Shown: one piece after another, positions 53,390-61,706 of the stretch
Layout: each line of letters opens with the position of its first letter
How positions within the stretch are numbered: the stretch's first letter is position 1
Source of the DNA: Variovorax flavidus
GTDB taxonomy: Bacteria > Pseudomonadota > Gammaproteobacteria > Burkholderiales > Burkholderiaceae_C
Direction: 5' to 3'
NCBI RefSeq assembly: GCF_030317145.1
Contig: NZ_JASZYE010000008.1
Span: 120,537-184,536 of the forward strand
DNA: 64,000 bases
Made by a program: the position numbers and the translations under genes
The notes under the pieces: model-generated
What the model saw: the letters and a program-made list of their open reading frames with translations, nothing else
Databases searched by the model: none
Told to the model about the DNA's origin: nothing

Positions 53390-54265
53390 TTGAAACGCAT
53401 CCTTCTGTTTGTCCTGACCAACGTGATGGTGGTGGCGGTGCTGGGCGTCGTCGCCAGCCTGCTCGGCGTCAATCGCTTCCTCACGGCGAATGGGCTGAAC
53501 CTCACGGCGCTCCTCGGCTTCGCGCTCATCATGGGCTTCGGCGGCGCGATCATCTCGCTGCTCATCAGCAAGCCGATGGCCAAGTGGACGGCGGGCGTGC
53601 GGATCATCAATGACCCGCAATCGCCGGATGAGGCCTGGATCGTGCAGACCGTCAGGAATTTCGCCGACAAGGCCGGCATCGGCATGCCCGAGGTCGGCAT
53701 TTTCGAGGGCGAACCCAATGCCTTCGCCACAGGCGCGTTCAAGAACTCGTCGCTGGTGGCTGTCTCGACCGGCCTGCTGCAGAACATGACGCGCGAAGAG
53801 GTCGAGGCCGTGATCGGCCACGAGGTGGCGCACGTTGCCAACGGCGACATGGTCACGATGACGCTCATCCAGGGCGTGATGAACACCTTCGTCGTGTTCC
53901 TGTCGCGTGTGATCGGCTATGCGGTCGACAGCTTCCTGCGTCGCGGCGACGAACGTTCGTCGGGCCCTGGCATCGGCTACGTGATCACCACGCTGGTGCT
54001 CGACATCGTGCTGGGATTTGCTGCCGCGATCGTGGTGGCGTGGTTCTCCCGCCAGCGCGAGTTCCGCGCGGATGCCGGTGCCGCCAAGCTCATGGGCCGC
54101 AAGCAGCCGATGATGAACGCGCTGGCCCGCCTGGGCGGCCTGCCGGCCGGCGAACTGCCGAAGTCGGTCGAGGCGATGGGCATCACCGGCAAGCTCGGCA
54201 GCCTGTTCGCGACGCACCCGCCGATCGAGGAACGCATCGCTGCGCTGCAAAATTCGCAGGGCTGA
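53390..54265 (+). CDS. htpX: Membrane zinc metalloprotease HtpX
   Basis: A 291-residue M48 protease, against 293 in E. coli. Two N-terminal membrane helices (residues 4-26 and 39-59) are followed by the zinc site GHEVAHVANGD at 143-153 and a third ligand glutamate in SRQREFRADAGAAKLMG near 222. It degrades damaged inner-membrane proteins. The start is TTG 53390 with GGAGA about 8 nt upstream, and MKRILLFVLTN is the canonical HtpX N-terminus. A strong terminator follows. Confidence 0.95.
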   Translation: MKRILLFVLTNVMVVAVLGVVASLLGVNRFLTANGLNLTALLGFALIMGFGGAIISLLISKPMAKWTAGVRIINDPQSPDEAWIVQTVRNFADKAGIGMPEVGIFEGEPNAFATGAFKNSSLVAVSTGLLQNMTREEVEAVIGHEVAHVANGDMVTMTLIQGVMNTFVVFLSRVIGYAVDSFLRRGDERSSGPGIGYVITTLVLDIVLGFAAAIVVAWFSRQREFRADAGAAKLMGRKQPMMNALARLGGLPAGELPKSVEAMGITGKLGSLFATHPPIEERIAALQNSQG

Positions 54266-54280
54266 TCGGCCCGCGCAGGC

Positions 54281-54309
54281 AAAAAAAAGCCGCCTTCGGG
54301 CGGCTTTTT
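54281..54309. terminator. Rho-independent terminator after htpX, bidirectional
   Basis: AGCCGCC-TTCG-GGCGGCT is preceded by eight A and followed by five T. It serves htpX (+) and the oxidoreductase on the - strand. Confidence 0.9.
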
Positions 54310-54328
54310 CGTGGGCAAGGCGGATGTA

Positions 54329-55987
54329 TCAGGCGACTTGCGTGATGCCCAGCGCCACAGCCTCGGCCACCTTGATGCCGTCAACTCCTGCCGACAGGAT
54401 GCCACCGGCATAGCTCGCTCCTTCGCCCGCCGGGTACAGCCCGCGCACGTTGAGGCTCTGGAAGTCGTCGCCGCGCGTGATCTTGATGGGCGACGAAGTG
54501 CGCGTCTCCACGCCGGTCAGCACCGCGTCATGCAGGTCGAAGCCCTTGATCTTGCGTCCGAAGGCCGGGAAGGCCTCCCGCATCGCCTCGATCGCATAGG
54601 CAGGCAGCGCGGCATGCAGGTCGCCCGGCGTCACGCCCGGCTTGTACGAAGGCTCGACGCTGCCGAGCGCCGTCGAAGGCTTGCCGGCGATGAAGTCCCC
54701 GACCAGTTGCCCCGGCGCGCGGTAGTCGCCGCCGCCGAGCACGAAAGCGTTGGATTCGAGTTGGCGTTGCAGCGCAATGCCCGCCAGCGCGGAGCCCGTG
54801 CGGCCGTCTTCCCAGCCCGGATAGTCGCGCGGCTCGATACCCACGACGATGCCGGCATTGGCATTGCGTTCGTTGCGCGAGTACTGGCTCATGCCGTTGG
54901 TGACGACGCGGCCCGGCTCGCTGGTCGCGGCCACCACCGTGCCGCCCGGGCACATGCAGAAGCTGTAGACCGAGCGGCCGTTGCTCGCGTGGTGGACCAG
55001 CTTGTAGTCGGCCGCGCCCAGCAGCGGATGGCCGGCATGCCGGCCCCAGCGGGCGCGGTCGATCAGGCCCTGCGGATGCTCGACGCGGAATCCGATCGAG
55101 AAGGGCTTGGCCTCGATGTGCACGCCGCGCTCGTGCAGCATCTCGAAGGTGTCGCGCGAGCTGTGGCCGAGCGCCATCACCACGTGGTCGGCGCGCATCT
55201 CGCTGCGCTCGCCGGTGCGCTGGTCGAGCACGGTGAGTCCGCGCAGGTGCTTGCCCTTCGGGCCGTCCTCGATCATCACGTCGACCACGCGCTGCTCGAA
55301 CCGGATCTCGCCGCCGAGCGCGACGATCTGCTCGCGCATGTTCTCCACGACCTTCACCAGCTTGAAGGTGCCGATGTGCGGATGCGCGACGTAGAGGATC
55401 TCCGGCGGCGCGCCGGCCTTGACGAACTCTTCCATCACCTTGCGGCCGAGGAAGCGCGGGTCCTTGATCTGGCTGTAGAGCTTGCCGTCGGAGAAGGTGC
55501 CGGCGCCGCCTTCGCCGAACTGCACGTTCGACTCCGGGTTGAGCACGCTCTTGCGCCACAGGCCCCAGGTGTCCCTGGTGCGCTGGCGCACGGTCTTGCC
55601 GCGTTCCAGCACGATGGGCCTGAAGCCCATCTGGGCGAGCACCAGCGCGGCGAAGATGCCGCAGGGCCCGAAGCCGATCACCACCGGCCGCAGCGGCAAT
55701 TCCGCCGGTGCCTGCGCCGGCGCCTGCCATGTCATGTCGGGCGTGGGACTGACGCGCGGGTTCTCCGCGAACCTGGCCAGGATCTTGGCTTCGAGCGCCG
55801 GATCGGCCAGGGTCACGTCGACGATGTAGACCTGCAGCAAGTCAGCCTTGCGCGCGTCGAAACTGCGCTTGAAGACCTTGTGGCTGGCCATGGCCTCGGT
55901 GGCGATGCCGAGGGTCGAGGCGATGGCCTGGGGGAGTGCCGCCTCGTCGTGGGCGAGGGGGAGTTTGATTTCGGAGATTCTCAGCAT
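54329..55987 (-). CDS. FAD-dependent oxidoreductase (NAD(P)/FAD-binding dehydrogenase family)
   Basis: A 552-residue flavoprotein. An N-terminal ~95-residue domain (RSFDARKADLLQVYIVDV) is followed by the FAD-binding motif VVIGFGPCGIFAALVLAQMG near residue 103, and FGEGGAGTFSDGKLYSQI near 157. The C-terminal GLYPAGEGASYAGGILSAGV near 520 completes the cofactor site. This is the uncharacterised COG2509-type group. Substrate unknown; it is cytoplasmic and stands as a single gene between two terminators or divergent genes. Confidence 0.88.
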   Translation of the reverse strand: MLRISEIKLPLAHDEAALPQAIASTLGIATEAMASHKVFKRSFDARKADLLQVYIVDVTLADPALEAKILARFAENPRVSPTPDMTWQAPAQAPAELPLRPVVIGFGPCGIFAALVLAQMGFRPIVLERGKTVRQRTRDTWGLWRKSVLNPESNVQFGEGGAGTFSDGKLYSQIKDPRFLGRKVMEEFVKAGAPPEILYVAHPHIGTFKLVKVVENMREQIVALGGEIRFEQRVVDVMIEDGPKGKHLRGLTVLDQRTGERSEMRADHVVMALGHSSRDTFEMLHERGVHIEAKPFSIGFRVEHPQGLIDRARWGRHAGHPLLGAADYKLVHHASNGRSVYSFCMCPGGTVVAATSEPGRVVTNGMSQYSRNERNANAGIVVGIEPRDYPGWEDGRTGSALAGIALQRQLESNAFVLGGGDYRAPGQLVGDFIAGKPSTALGSVEPSYKPGVTPGDLHAALPAYAIEAMREAFPAFGRKIKGFDLHDAVLTGVETRTSSPIKITRGDDFQSLNVRGLYPAGEGASYAGGILSAGVDGIKVAEAVALGITQVA

Positions 55988-56058
55988 GTCGGGGGCTTGT
56001 GTTTATCAAGCAGGGATGCCGATTATCGACAACGCCGCGCGGCGCTGCCGATGCGGGG

Positions 56059-56979
56059 TCAAGCCGGCAGGAAGCCGTCGACCGACAGGTAGCGCTCGCC
56101 GGTGTCGTAGTTGAAGCCCAGCACCACGGCGTTTGCCGGCAGCGACGGAAGCTTCTGCGCGATCGCGACGAGGGTCGCGCCGGACGAGATGCCGACCAGG
56201 ATGCCTTCCTCGCGGGCGCAGCGGCGTGCCATTTCGCGCGCGGGCTCGGCGTCGACCTGGAGCACGCCGTCGAGCAGTTCGGTGTCGAGGTTCTTCGGGA
56301 TGAAGCCCGCGCCGATGCCCTGGATGGGGTGCGGCGACGGCTGGCCGCCTGAGATGACGGGCGAAGCCACCGGCTCGACCGCGAAGACCTGCAGCTTCGG
56401 CCACTTCTTCTTGAGCACGCGCGCGCAGCCCGTGATGTGCCCGCCGGTGCCCACGCCGGTGATCAGCACGTCGACGCCGTCGGGGAAGTCCGCGGCGATC
56501 TCCTCGGCCGTGGTGCGCACGTGCACGTCGATGTTGGCCGGGTTGTTGAACTGCTGCGGCATCCAGGCGCCGGGCGTGCCGGCCACGATTTCCTCGGCAC
56601 GGGCGATCGAGCCCTTCATGCCCTTCTCGCGCGGTGTGAGGTCGAAGCTCGCGCCGTAGGCCAGCATCAGCCGGCGGCGTTCGACCGACATGCTGTCGGG
56701 CATCACGAGGATCAGCTTGTAGCCCTTGACCGCCGCGACCATGGCGAGGCCGATACCGGTGTTGCCGGAGGTTGGCTCCACGATCGTGCCGCCGGGCTTC
56801 AGCGCGCCGGATCGCTCGGCGTCCTCGACCATCGACAGCGCGATGCGGTCCTTGATGGAGCCGCCGGGGTTGGCCCGTTCGGACTTGATCCAGACCTGTT
56901 GCGTCGCGTGGCCGAACAGGCGCTGGATGCGGATGTGCGGCGTGTTGCCGATGGTGTTCAGGATGGTGTCGGCTTTCAT
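56059..56979 (-). CDS. cysK: Cysteine synthase (O-acetylserine sulfhydrylase)
   Basis: A 306-residue PLP enzyme. The cofactor lysine is K43 in NPGGSIKDR, the substrate loop is EPTSGNTGIG at 67-76, and GVGTGGHITG near 180 holds the PLP phosphate. It makes cysteine from O-acetylserine and sulfide. The PTSGNTG loop fits CysK, while the length lies between CysK and CysM, so the symbol could be cysM. GAGGAG sits 8 nt before ATG 56979. It is divergent from rnpB with only 66 bp between them. Confidence 0.92.
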   Translation of the reverse strand: MKADTILNTIGNTPHIRIQRLFGHATQQVWIKSERANPGGSIKDRIALSMVEDAERSGALKPGGTIVEPTSGNTGIGLAMVAAVKGYKLILVMPDSMSVERRRLMLAYGASFDLTPREKGMKGSIARAEEIVAGTPGAWMPQQFNNPANIDVHVRTTAEEIAADFPDGVDVLITGVGTGGHITGCARVLKKKWPKLQVFAVEPVASPVISGGQPSPHPIQGIGAGFIPKNLDTELLDGVLQVDAEPAREMARRCAREEGILVGISSGATLVAIAQKLPSLPANAVVLGFNYDTGERYLSVDGFLPA

Positions 56980-57033
56980 GGGGTCTCCTCGGGCGTCGGC
57001 CCGGATGAACAAAAAGAGGACCGCCATTGTGGC

Positions 57034-57039
57034 GATAAT
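57034..57039 (+). promoter_or_regulatory. -10 element of the rnpB promoter
   Basis: GATAAT ends 7 nt before the predicted RNA 5' end at 57046, the spacing expected for a sigma-70 promoter. No good -35 box is visible at the correct distance. Confidence 0.6.
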
Positions 57040-57045
57040 CGCCGG

Positions 57046-57382
57046 GTGAAGCACGCTGGACCGCCGCTGGTGCATGTCTCGAAAGAGCGCACTGGAGGAA
57101 CGTCCGGACTGCACAGGACAGCGCAGGAGCTAACCGCTCTCCACCGTGAGGTGAGGATCAGAGCAACAGAGACGAGTCGGCCAGGGGCAACCCGGGCCGG
57201 GTGAAACGGGCAATCTCTGCGCGCAGCAACACCAAGTAGGCCAGCGTCGATGTGGTTCCGCAGAGCTGGCGGGTAGGTGGCATCGAGCCGTTTGGCGACA
57301 AACGGCCCAGAGTAATGGCGGTCACGCCGAGGTCTCGCAAGTGGCCTTGGTGCACAGAATCCGGCTTATAGGCGGGCTTCAC
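57046..57382 (+). ncRNA. rnpB: RNase P RNA, class A
   Basis: The 5' GTGAAGC pairs with the 3' GCTTCAC, forming helix P1. Between them lie the conserved blocks GAGGAACGTCCGGACT near 57092, GGGCAACCCGGGCCGGGTGA near 57185, CCCAGAGTAATGGCGGTCAC near 57308, and ACAGAATCCGGCTTATAGGC near 57354, which together are diagnostic for the catalytic core. The RNA matures tRNA 5' ends with RnpA. A T-run follows directly after helix P1. Confidence 0.97.
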
Positions 57383-57391
57383 ACTTTTTTT

Positions 57392-57480
57392 GGCTCGCCC
57401 CCAGGCTTCGCGCACTTCGTGTCGCTTCGCCAACCCCCTGCCGGGGGCGGGCCGGCCGCTTCGGGCGGCCGGGCGCGGCG
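57392..57480. repeat. Interspersed C-rich palindromic repeat, copy D (partial)
   Basis: CCCCCAGGCTTCGCGCACTT, CGTGTCGCTTCGCCAACCCC and CTGCCGGGGGC echo the left half of the element at 13022-13120. A strong GGCCGGCCGC-TTCG-GGCGGCCGGG hairpin follows. Confidence 0.55.
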
Positions 57481-57493
57481 GCCCTCCCGTGCG

Positions 57494-57520
57494 ACGCCGG
57501 CCGTTCCGGCGGCGTTTTTT
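57494..57520 (+). terminator. Terminator downstream of rnpB, overlapping the convergent gene's stop
   Basis: The stem CGCCGG/CCGGCG (extended by GACG and GGCG) is followed by six T. The T-run encodes part of the TAA stop of the pseudouridine synthase on the other strand. Confidence 0.7.
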
Positions 57521-58226
57521 AGAAGCGTTCGTTGGGGGTTAGGTAGCGCCACTGATTGGGAAGCAGGCCGGCCAGGGGGACTCGGCCGATGCGGATGCGC
57601 TTCATGGCGAGGATCTGGAGGCCGGCGTCGTCGCAGATGTGGGCGATCTGGCCAGGGCGGGCGCCCTTGAGGGCGAAGCGCAGGCCGGTGTGGCCTTCGG
57701 CCTGCTGGCCGATGCTGACGCGGGCGGGGGAGCGTTCGAGGCGGGCCAGGGTTTCGGGGCCGACGGGGCCGGCGACATCGACCATGACTTCGTGTTCGAG
57801 GATGGCCGCGTCTTCCTGCAGCTTGCGCTCGACCCGCCATTCCTGGGTGAAGACAACGAGGCCGCTCGCGCCGGTTTCCAGCGGTGTCATGCAGCGCTGC
57901 GCCGCGACATGGCGCGGCAGGAAGCGCAGGCCTGCGCGCTCGGGCTCGTGATGGTTGGCGGCGACCAGCAGGCGATGGGCGTTGTCGGTCGGCATGCCGG
58001 CAGGCTTGTGGAGCAGCAGGGTGACGGGCACCACGGGTTGCGGTCGCGCGCCGGCTTCGATCTCGACCGATTGGTCGGGGCGCACGCGAACCTGCGGCAG
58101 CAGCGCTGGTTCGCCGTCGACGCGCACAGCGCCGTTCTCGATGAGCAGTTCGGCCTCGCGCCGGGAGCATCCGGCGAGCGCGGCGACGCGCTTGGCCAGG
58201 CGGATGCCTTCTTCGGCTTCGGTCAC
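57519..58226 (-). CDS. S4-domain rRNA pseudouridine synthase-like protein (RsuA/RluF type)
   Basis: A 235-residue protein. The N-terminal S4 RNA-binding domain has RLAKRVAALAGCSRREAELLIENG, followed by LLHKPAGMPT near residue 73. The catalytic motif reads PLETGASGLVVFTQ near 115. In active family members this is RLDxxTSGLLxxT, so the catalytic aspartate aligns with a glutamate here and the following threonine with alanine. Activity is therefore uncertain. GTG 58226 with GAGG about 9 nt upstream is used as the start; it lies 10 nt after the Nudix-MBL gene and is probably co-transcribed. Confidence 0.87.
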   Translation of the reverse strand: MTEAEEGIRLAKRVAALAGCSRREAELLIENGAVRVDGEPALLPQVRVRPDQSVEIEAGARPQPVVPVTLLLHKPAGMPTDNAHRLLVAANHHEPERAGLRFLPRHVAAQRCMTPLETGASGLVVFTQEWRVERKLQEDAAILEHEVMVDVAGPVGPETLARLERSPARVSIGQQAEGHTGLRFALKGARPGQIAHICDDAGLQILAMKRIRIGRVPLAGLLPNQWRYLTPNERF

Positions 58227-58236
58227 AGGTGCATCC

Positions 58237-59922
58237 TCATGGTTTGGCGGATTGCTGGATCCGCTCGACGTGCGCCGCCAGCGAGCGGGCCGCCACCGGC
58301 CACATGCGTTCGGGGACGTCGTTATAGGCGATGGGCAGCCAGTCCTCGGGCGTGCCCTGGGGCAGCTGGCGCATGGCGGCGGCGATCTTCGCTTCACGCT
58401 TCAGGCGGTGCGCCTTCAGGTAGGCGATGGCGGTGCGCGCCTCGCCCAGCACGTAGCCGTGGGCGGGCAGGATGAAGGCGACGCCGCCCGATGCGCAGGC
58501 GGCGTCGAGCTTGTCGAGCGATTCGAGGTAGGCGTTCATGTTGCCGTCCGGGGGGTCGACCACGGTCGTGCTGCCGTTCAGCACATGGTCGCCGGAGAAC
58601 AGCAGGCCGTCTTCCTCGAGGACCAGGCACAGGTGGTTGGCCGCATGGCCGGGGGTGTGCACCACGCGCAGCGTGTGGGTGTGCGCCGCCGCTTCTTCCT
58701 TGTCCGCGGATGCCTGCGGGGCCAGCACCAGGCGCTCGCCGTCCTTCAATTCGCGATCCGGCGTGAACCGGGCCGTGGAGCGCGCCGTCGGCGCGGACGC
58801 CAGGCCGAGGATCGGCGGCTGGGTCTTGCACAGCTTCTGCAGGGGTAGGGCGCCGGGCGAATGGTCCGCGTGCGAATGGGTGCAGACGATCATGCGGATG
58901 TCGCCGTGCGTCGCGCGCCACAGGCGGCCGATGTGGTCGAAGTCATTCGGGCCCGGATCGATGACGATGTAGCCGGTGCTTGCGTCGCCGACGATGTAGC
59001 TGTTGGTGCCGGGGCCGGTCATCGCGCTCGGGTTGGGGGCCGTCAGGCGCTGCACGTTCTTCAGCAGTGGCACGGGGTGTTCGCTCTGCCAGTCGAGTGC
59101 GTGAACGATCTGGCCGTCGGGGCTGACCATCGCGAGCTCGCCGTAGGGCGAGTCGGTTTCCATGTAGCGCGCTTCCTGTCCGGCGAGCATCCCGGCGCGC
59201 GGGCAGCTGGTCCACAGCGGACCCTCGCCGGCCTGGCGGTTGGCGCAGGCGTCGAGCACGGCTTCGACCGTCTTGAAGGCGGCGAGCCTTTCGAGCGTGC
59301 GCAGCGTCGGGAAGATCATGAAGAAGGTGCCGGCCTTGTGGCGCGCGAGCGCATCGGCGGGCCGCACCCAGCTGGGTTCGAACTGTTCGGTCTCGTCGGC
59401 CGTCGGGGTCTGGCCCTCGGGCATGCGCGCGACGAGGAAGGGCACGTCGAAGCGCTTGGGCAGGTCGCGGTCGGTGATCCAGTGCGCGAAGGTGTAGACC
59501 TTGTCGGTCGACAGCAGCAGGCCGCGCTCGGCACACTGGTCGGCAAAGGCGACGGTGGTCGTGGCGGTGCTGCGGTCCATGGAGGCGAGCTCGTCCGCGC
59601 TCACCGGCCGGCCGTCCGGGTGGTGCGCGAGCAGCACGCCGAGTTCCTCGAAGCTCTCGCGGATGGCGGCGATGGCCTGCGTGAGCTGCACCCGGCTTTG
59701 GGTTCGGCGACGCGTGGCGATCGGGCGTGCGGTCGTGTCGCCTTCGTCGATGCGTCCGCCGGGGAACACGTAGGCGCCTGGCGCGAAGCTTGCGGTCGAC
59801 GAGCGCCGCGTCATCAAGACCTCGACGCCTTCCGGCGTATCGCGCAGCAGCAATACGGTCGCGGCGGCACGCACGGGCGCCGGTTCGCGTTGGGGATGGA
59901 GCAATTGGGTGGGGCGTACCAT
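58237..59922 (-). CDS. Nudix hydrolase - metallo-beta-lactamase-fold fusion
   Basis: A 561-residue protein. The N-terminal Nudix domain (about residues 15-225) has YVFPGGRIDEGD near 51 and AIRESFEELGVLL near 85; the two parts of the Nudix box are separated by an insertion, as in the NUDT7/NUDT19 type. The C-terminal MBL hydrolase (about 265-540) has VCTHSHADHSPGALPLQ near 345 as the HxHxDH zinc site, HTPGHAANHLCL and FSGDHVLNGS, and a late histidine in LPAHGYVLGEA. It resembles LACTB2-like hydrolases in the second half. Likely two linked hydrolytic steps on nucleotide- or CoA-derived substrates; unproven. Confidence 0.87.
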   Translation of the reverse strand: MVRPTQLLHPQREPAPVRAAATVLLLRDTPEGVEVLMTRRSSTASFAPGAYVFPGGRIDEGDTTARPIATRRRTQSRVQLTQAIAAIRESFEELGVLLAHHPDGRPVSADELASMDRSTATTTVAFADQCAERGLLLSTDKVYTFAHWITDRDLPKRFDVPFLVARMPEGQTPTADETEQFEPSWVRPADALARHKAGTFFMIFPTLRTLERLAAFKTVEAVLDACANRQAGEGPLWTSCPRAGMLAGQEARYMETDSPYGELAMVSPDGQIVHALDWQSEHPVPLLKNVQRLTAPNPSAMTGPGTNSYIVGDASTGYIVIDPGPNDFDHIGRLWRATHGDIRMIVCTHSHADHSPGALPLQKLCKTQPPILGLASAPTARSTARFTPDRELKDGERLVLAPQASADKEEAAAHTHTLRVVHTPGHAANHLCLVLEEDGLLFSGDHVLNGSTTVVDPPDGNMNAYLESLDKLDAACASGGVAFILPAHGYVLGEARTAIAYLKAHRLKREAKIAAAMRQLPQGTPEDWLPIAYNDVPERMWPVAARSLAAHVERIQQSAKP

Positions 59923-60048
59923 GGGTCGCGATTATCGGGAGTGGGGTGAATCGTCCGTGCGCGGCGACCGTGTGCATAAGCTTCTACACGATCCTTCATG
60001 AGCAAAACGCCACAATTCCGGCCTGCTCATCCGTCTCGAAAGACTGAC

Positions 60049-61053
60049 ATGTCCGATTCTCTCTCCAGCCGCGCGCGGCGTCTTGTCGCGCTCTCGGCCA
60101 TTGCACTTTGCGGCGCGGCGCCCCTGGCCCTTGCGCAGCCCGATTGGCCCCAGCAGCCGGTCACCATGATCATGGGCTTCCCGGCCGGCTCGGGCGTCGA
60201 CGTGGTGGCCCGCGCCATCCAGGAGCCGCTGCAGCACAAGCTCGGGCAGCCGGTCATCATCGACTACAAGTCGGGTGCCGCCGGCAACATCGCCAGCGAA
60301 TACGTCGCGCGCGCCAGACCCGATGGCTACACGCTCGCCTTCGGCACGGCGGCGACGCACGGCAGCAACGCGGCGCTCTACAAGAAGCTGCCCTTCGATG
60401 TCGAGGCCGACTTCATCCCGGTGGCGCCCGTGCTCGACGTGTCGAACGTGCTGACCATCAATCCGGACGTGATGAACGTGAAGACGCTCAAGGAGTTCGT
60501 CGACCTGGTGAAGGCGAATCCCGGCAAGTACAACTACGCCTCCACCGGCAACGGCGCGGGCACGCACATGGCCTTCGCCGAGTTCAACTCGAGGCTGGGC
60601 CTGGACATGGTGCATGTGCCCTACAAGGGCGGGCCGGAGGCCATCACCTCGGTGGTGCGTGGCGAGACCTGCTGCATCATGAACCAGGTGCAGACGGTGC
60701 TGCCGCAGTACAAGGCGGGCAAGGTGCGGCTGCTGGGCGTCACCACCGCGAAGCCGGTGGCGGCCATCAAGGAAGTGCCGACCATCGCGTCGAGCGGCAT
60801 CCCCGGCACCCAGGGCTTTGACAGCTCGATCTGGTTCGGCATCTTCGCGCCCAAGGGCACCGACCCGCGCGTCGTCGACAAACTCAACGCGGCCATCAAG
60901 TCCGTGCTCGAACAACCCGAGATCCGCGAGAAGTTCGAAGGCCAGGGCAACACCGTGCGGATCGAGACGCCCGCGCAGTTCAGGCAGACGGTTCACGACA
61001 ACCGGGTCAAGTGGGCCGAAGTGGCCAAGGCTGCCAACATCAGCATTGACTGA
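60049..61053 (+). CDS. Tripartite tricarboxylate transporter substrate-binding protein (Bug family)
   Basis: A 334-residue periplasmic protein. ATG 60049 gives a proper signal peptide (about residues 1-30, ending PLALAQ); the in-frame ATG at 59998 would add 17 residues without a signal-like start. The Bug signature WPQQPVTMIMGFPAGSGVD and PDGYTLAFGTAAT are present. An unusual ETCCIMNQ segment with paired cysteines lies near residue 206. It is the fourth Bug gene in the window and stands alone without transporter membrane genes. Confidence 0.9.
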   Translation: MSDSLSSRARRLVALSAIALCGAAPLALAQPDWPQQPVTMIMGFPAGSGVDVVARAIQEPLQHKLGQPVIIDYKSGAAGNIASEYVARARPDGYTLAFGTAATHGSNAALYKKLPFDVEADFIPVAPVLDVSNVLTINPDVMNVKTLKEFVDLVKANPGKYNYASTGNGAGTHMAFAEFNSRLGLDMVHVPYKGGPEAITSVVRGETCCIMNQVQTVLPQYKAGKVRLLGVTTAKPVAAIKEVPTIASSGIPGTQGFDSSIWFGIFAPKGTDPRVVDKLNAAIKSVLEQPEIREKFEGQGNTVRIETPAQFRQTVHDNRVKWAEVAKAANISID

Positions 61054-61077
61054 CACGAACTGCGCGAAGACTGGGGG

Positions 61078-61563
61078 TCAGCTCTTGTGCATGCGCTTGT
61101 AGTCGGCGATCTTTTCTTTCAGGTCGGTGTACTGCTCGCAGGGTAGCCAGCAGAGCTTGTCGAGCGCCTTCAGGTGCTTTTCCGCGTCCTCGACGCGGCC
61201 CACCTGCAGATAGGCTTCGCCCATGTATTCGTGCGCGTCCCGGTGGTTGGGATTGAGTTGCAGCGCCCGTTCGTAGTGCTTGAATGAGTTGTCCATGTCG
61301 CCCGTATGGCGGTAGGCAAAGCCCAGCAGGTTCCACGCATCCGCGTTGTTGGGGTCGACCTGGATCACCAGGGTCAGCCGCCCGATGGCGTCGGTCCACT
61401 GCTCTGCCTTGATGGAGGCTTGCGCGGCGACATAGTTGGGGTCGAGGTTCTTCACTTCGATCCCGCCCCCACCGCCACCCCCGCCGCCGCCGCCGCCCGC
61501 CGGCCATGCAGGAAGGCTCAGGAAAACGAGGCACGCCGCCGTCGCCAATGCTCTCTTGCGCAT
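61078..61563 (-). CDS. Secreted tetratricopeptide-repeat protein with poly-glycine linker
   Basis: A 161-residue protein. A signal peptide (about residues 1-22, ...SLPAWPA) is followed by twelve consecutive glycines and then about three TPR units (YVAAQASIKAEQWTDAIGRL, ADAWNLLGFAYRHTGDMDNS, DAHEYMGEAYLQVGRVEDAE). Two cysteines in CWLPCEQY may bond in the periplasm. The glycine codons are mixed (GGC, GGG, GGT), so the tract is not a simple triplet expansion. It probably acts as a periplasmic protein-binding module. Its partner is unknown. Confidence 0.82.
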   Translation of the reverse strand: MRKRALATAACLVFLSLPAWPAGGGGGGGGGGGGIEVKNLDPNYVAAQASIKAEQWTDAIGRLTLVIQVDPNNADAWNLLGFAYRHTGDMDNSFKHYERALQLNPNHRDAHEYMGEAYLQVGRVEDAEKHLKALDKLCWLPCEQYTDLKEKIADYKRMHKS

Positions 61564-61671
61564 GATGAGTGCTCCAGGTCGTTCCTCCCAGCCCCGCCTC
61601 GCGAATCGCCTTTGGCTTCGGCTGCATTCGAATCCTGCGGCGGGCGGGTGTCAACACCCGGGCGGCGCCAT

Positions 61672-61700
61672 GTGACAGTGCTGCGCGTGCTCCCTAGAAT
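61672..61700 (+). promoter_or_regulatory. Sigma-70 promoter of nfeD, leaderless start
   Basis: GTGACA (61672-61677), a 17-nt spacer and TAGAAT (61695-61700) match the consensus at 5 of 6 bases each. Transcription would start at about 61707, the A of the nfeD ATG, giving a leaderless message; no Shine-Dalgarno sequence is present. Confidence 0.6.
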
Positions 61701-61706
61701 GAAGCA

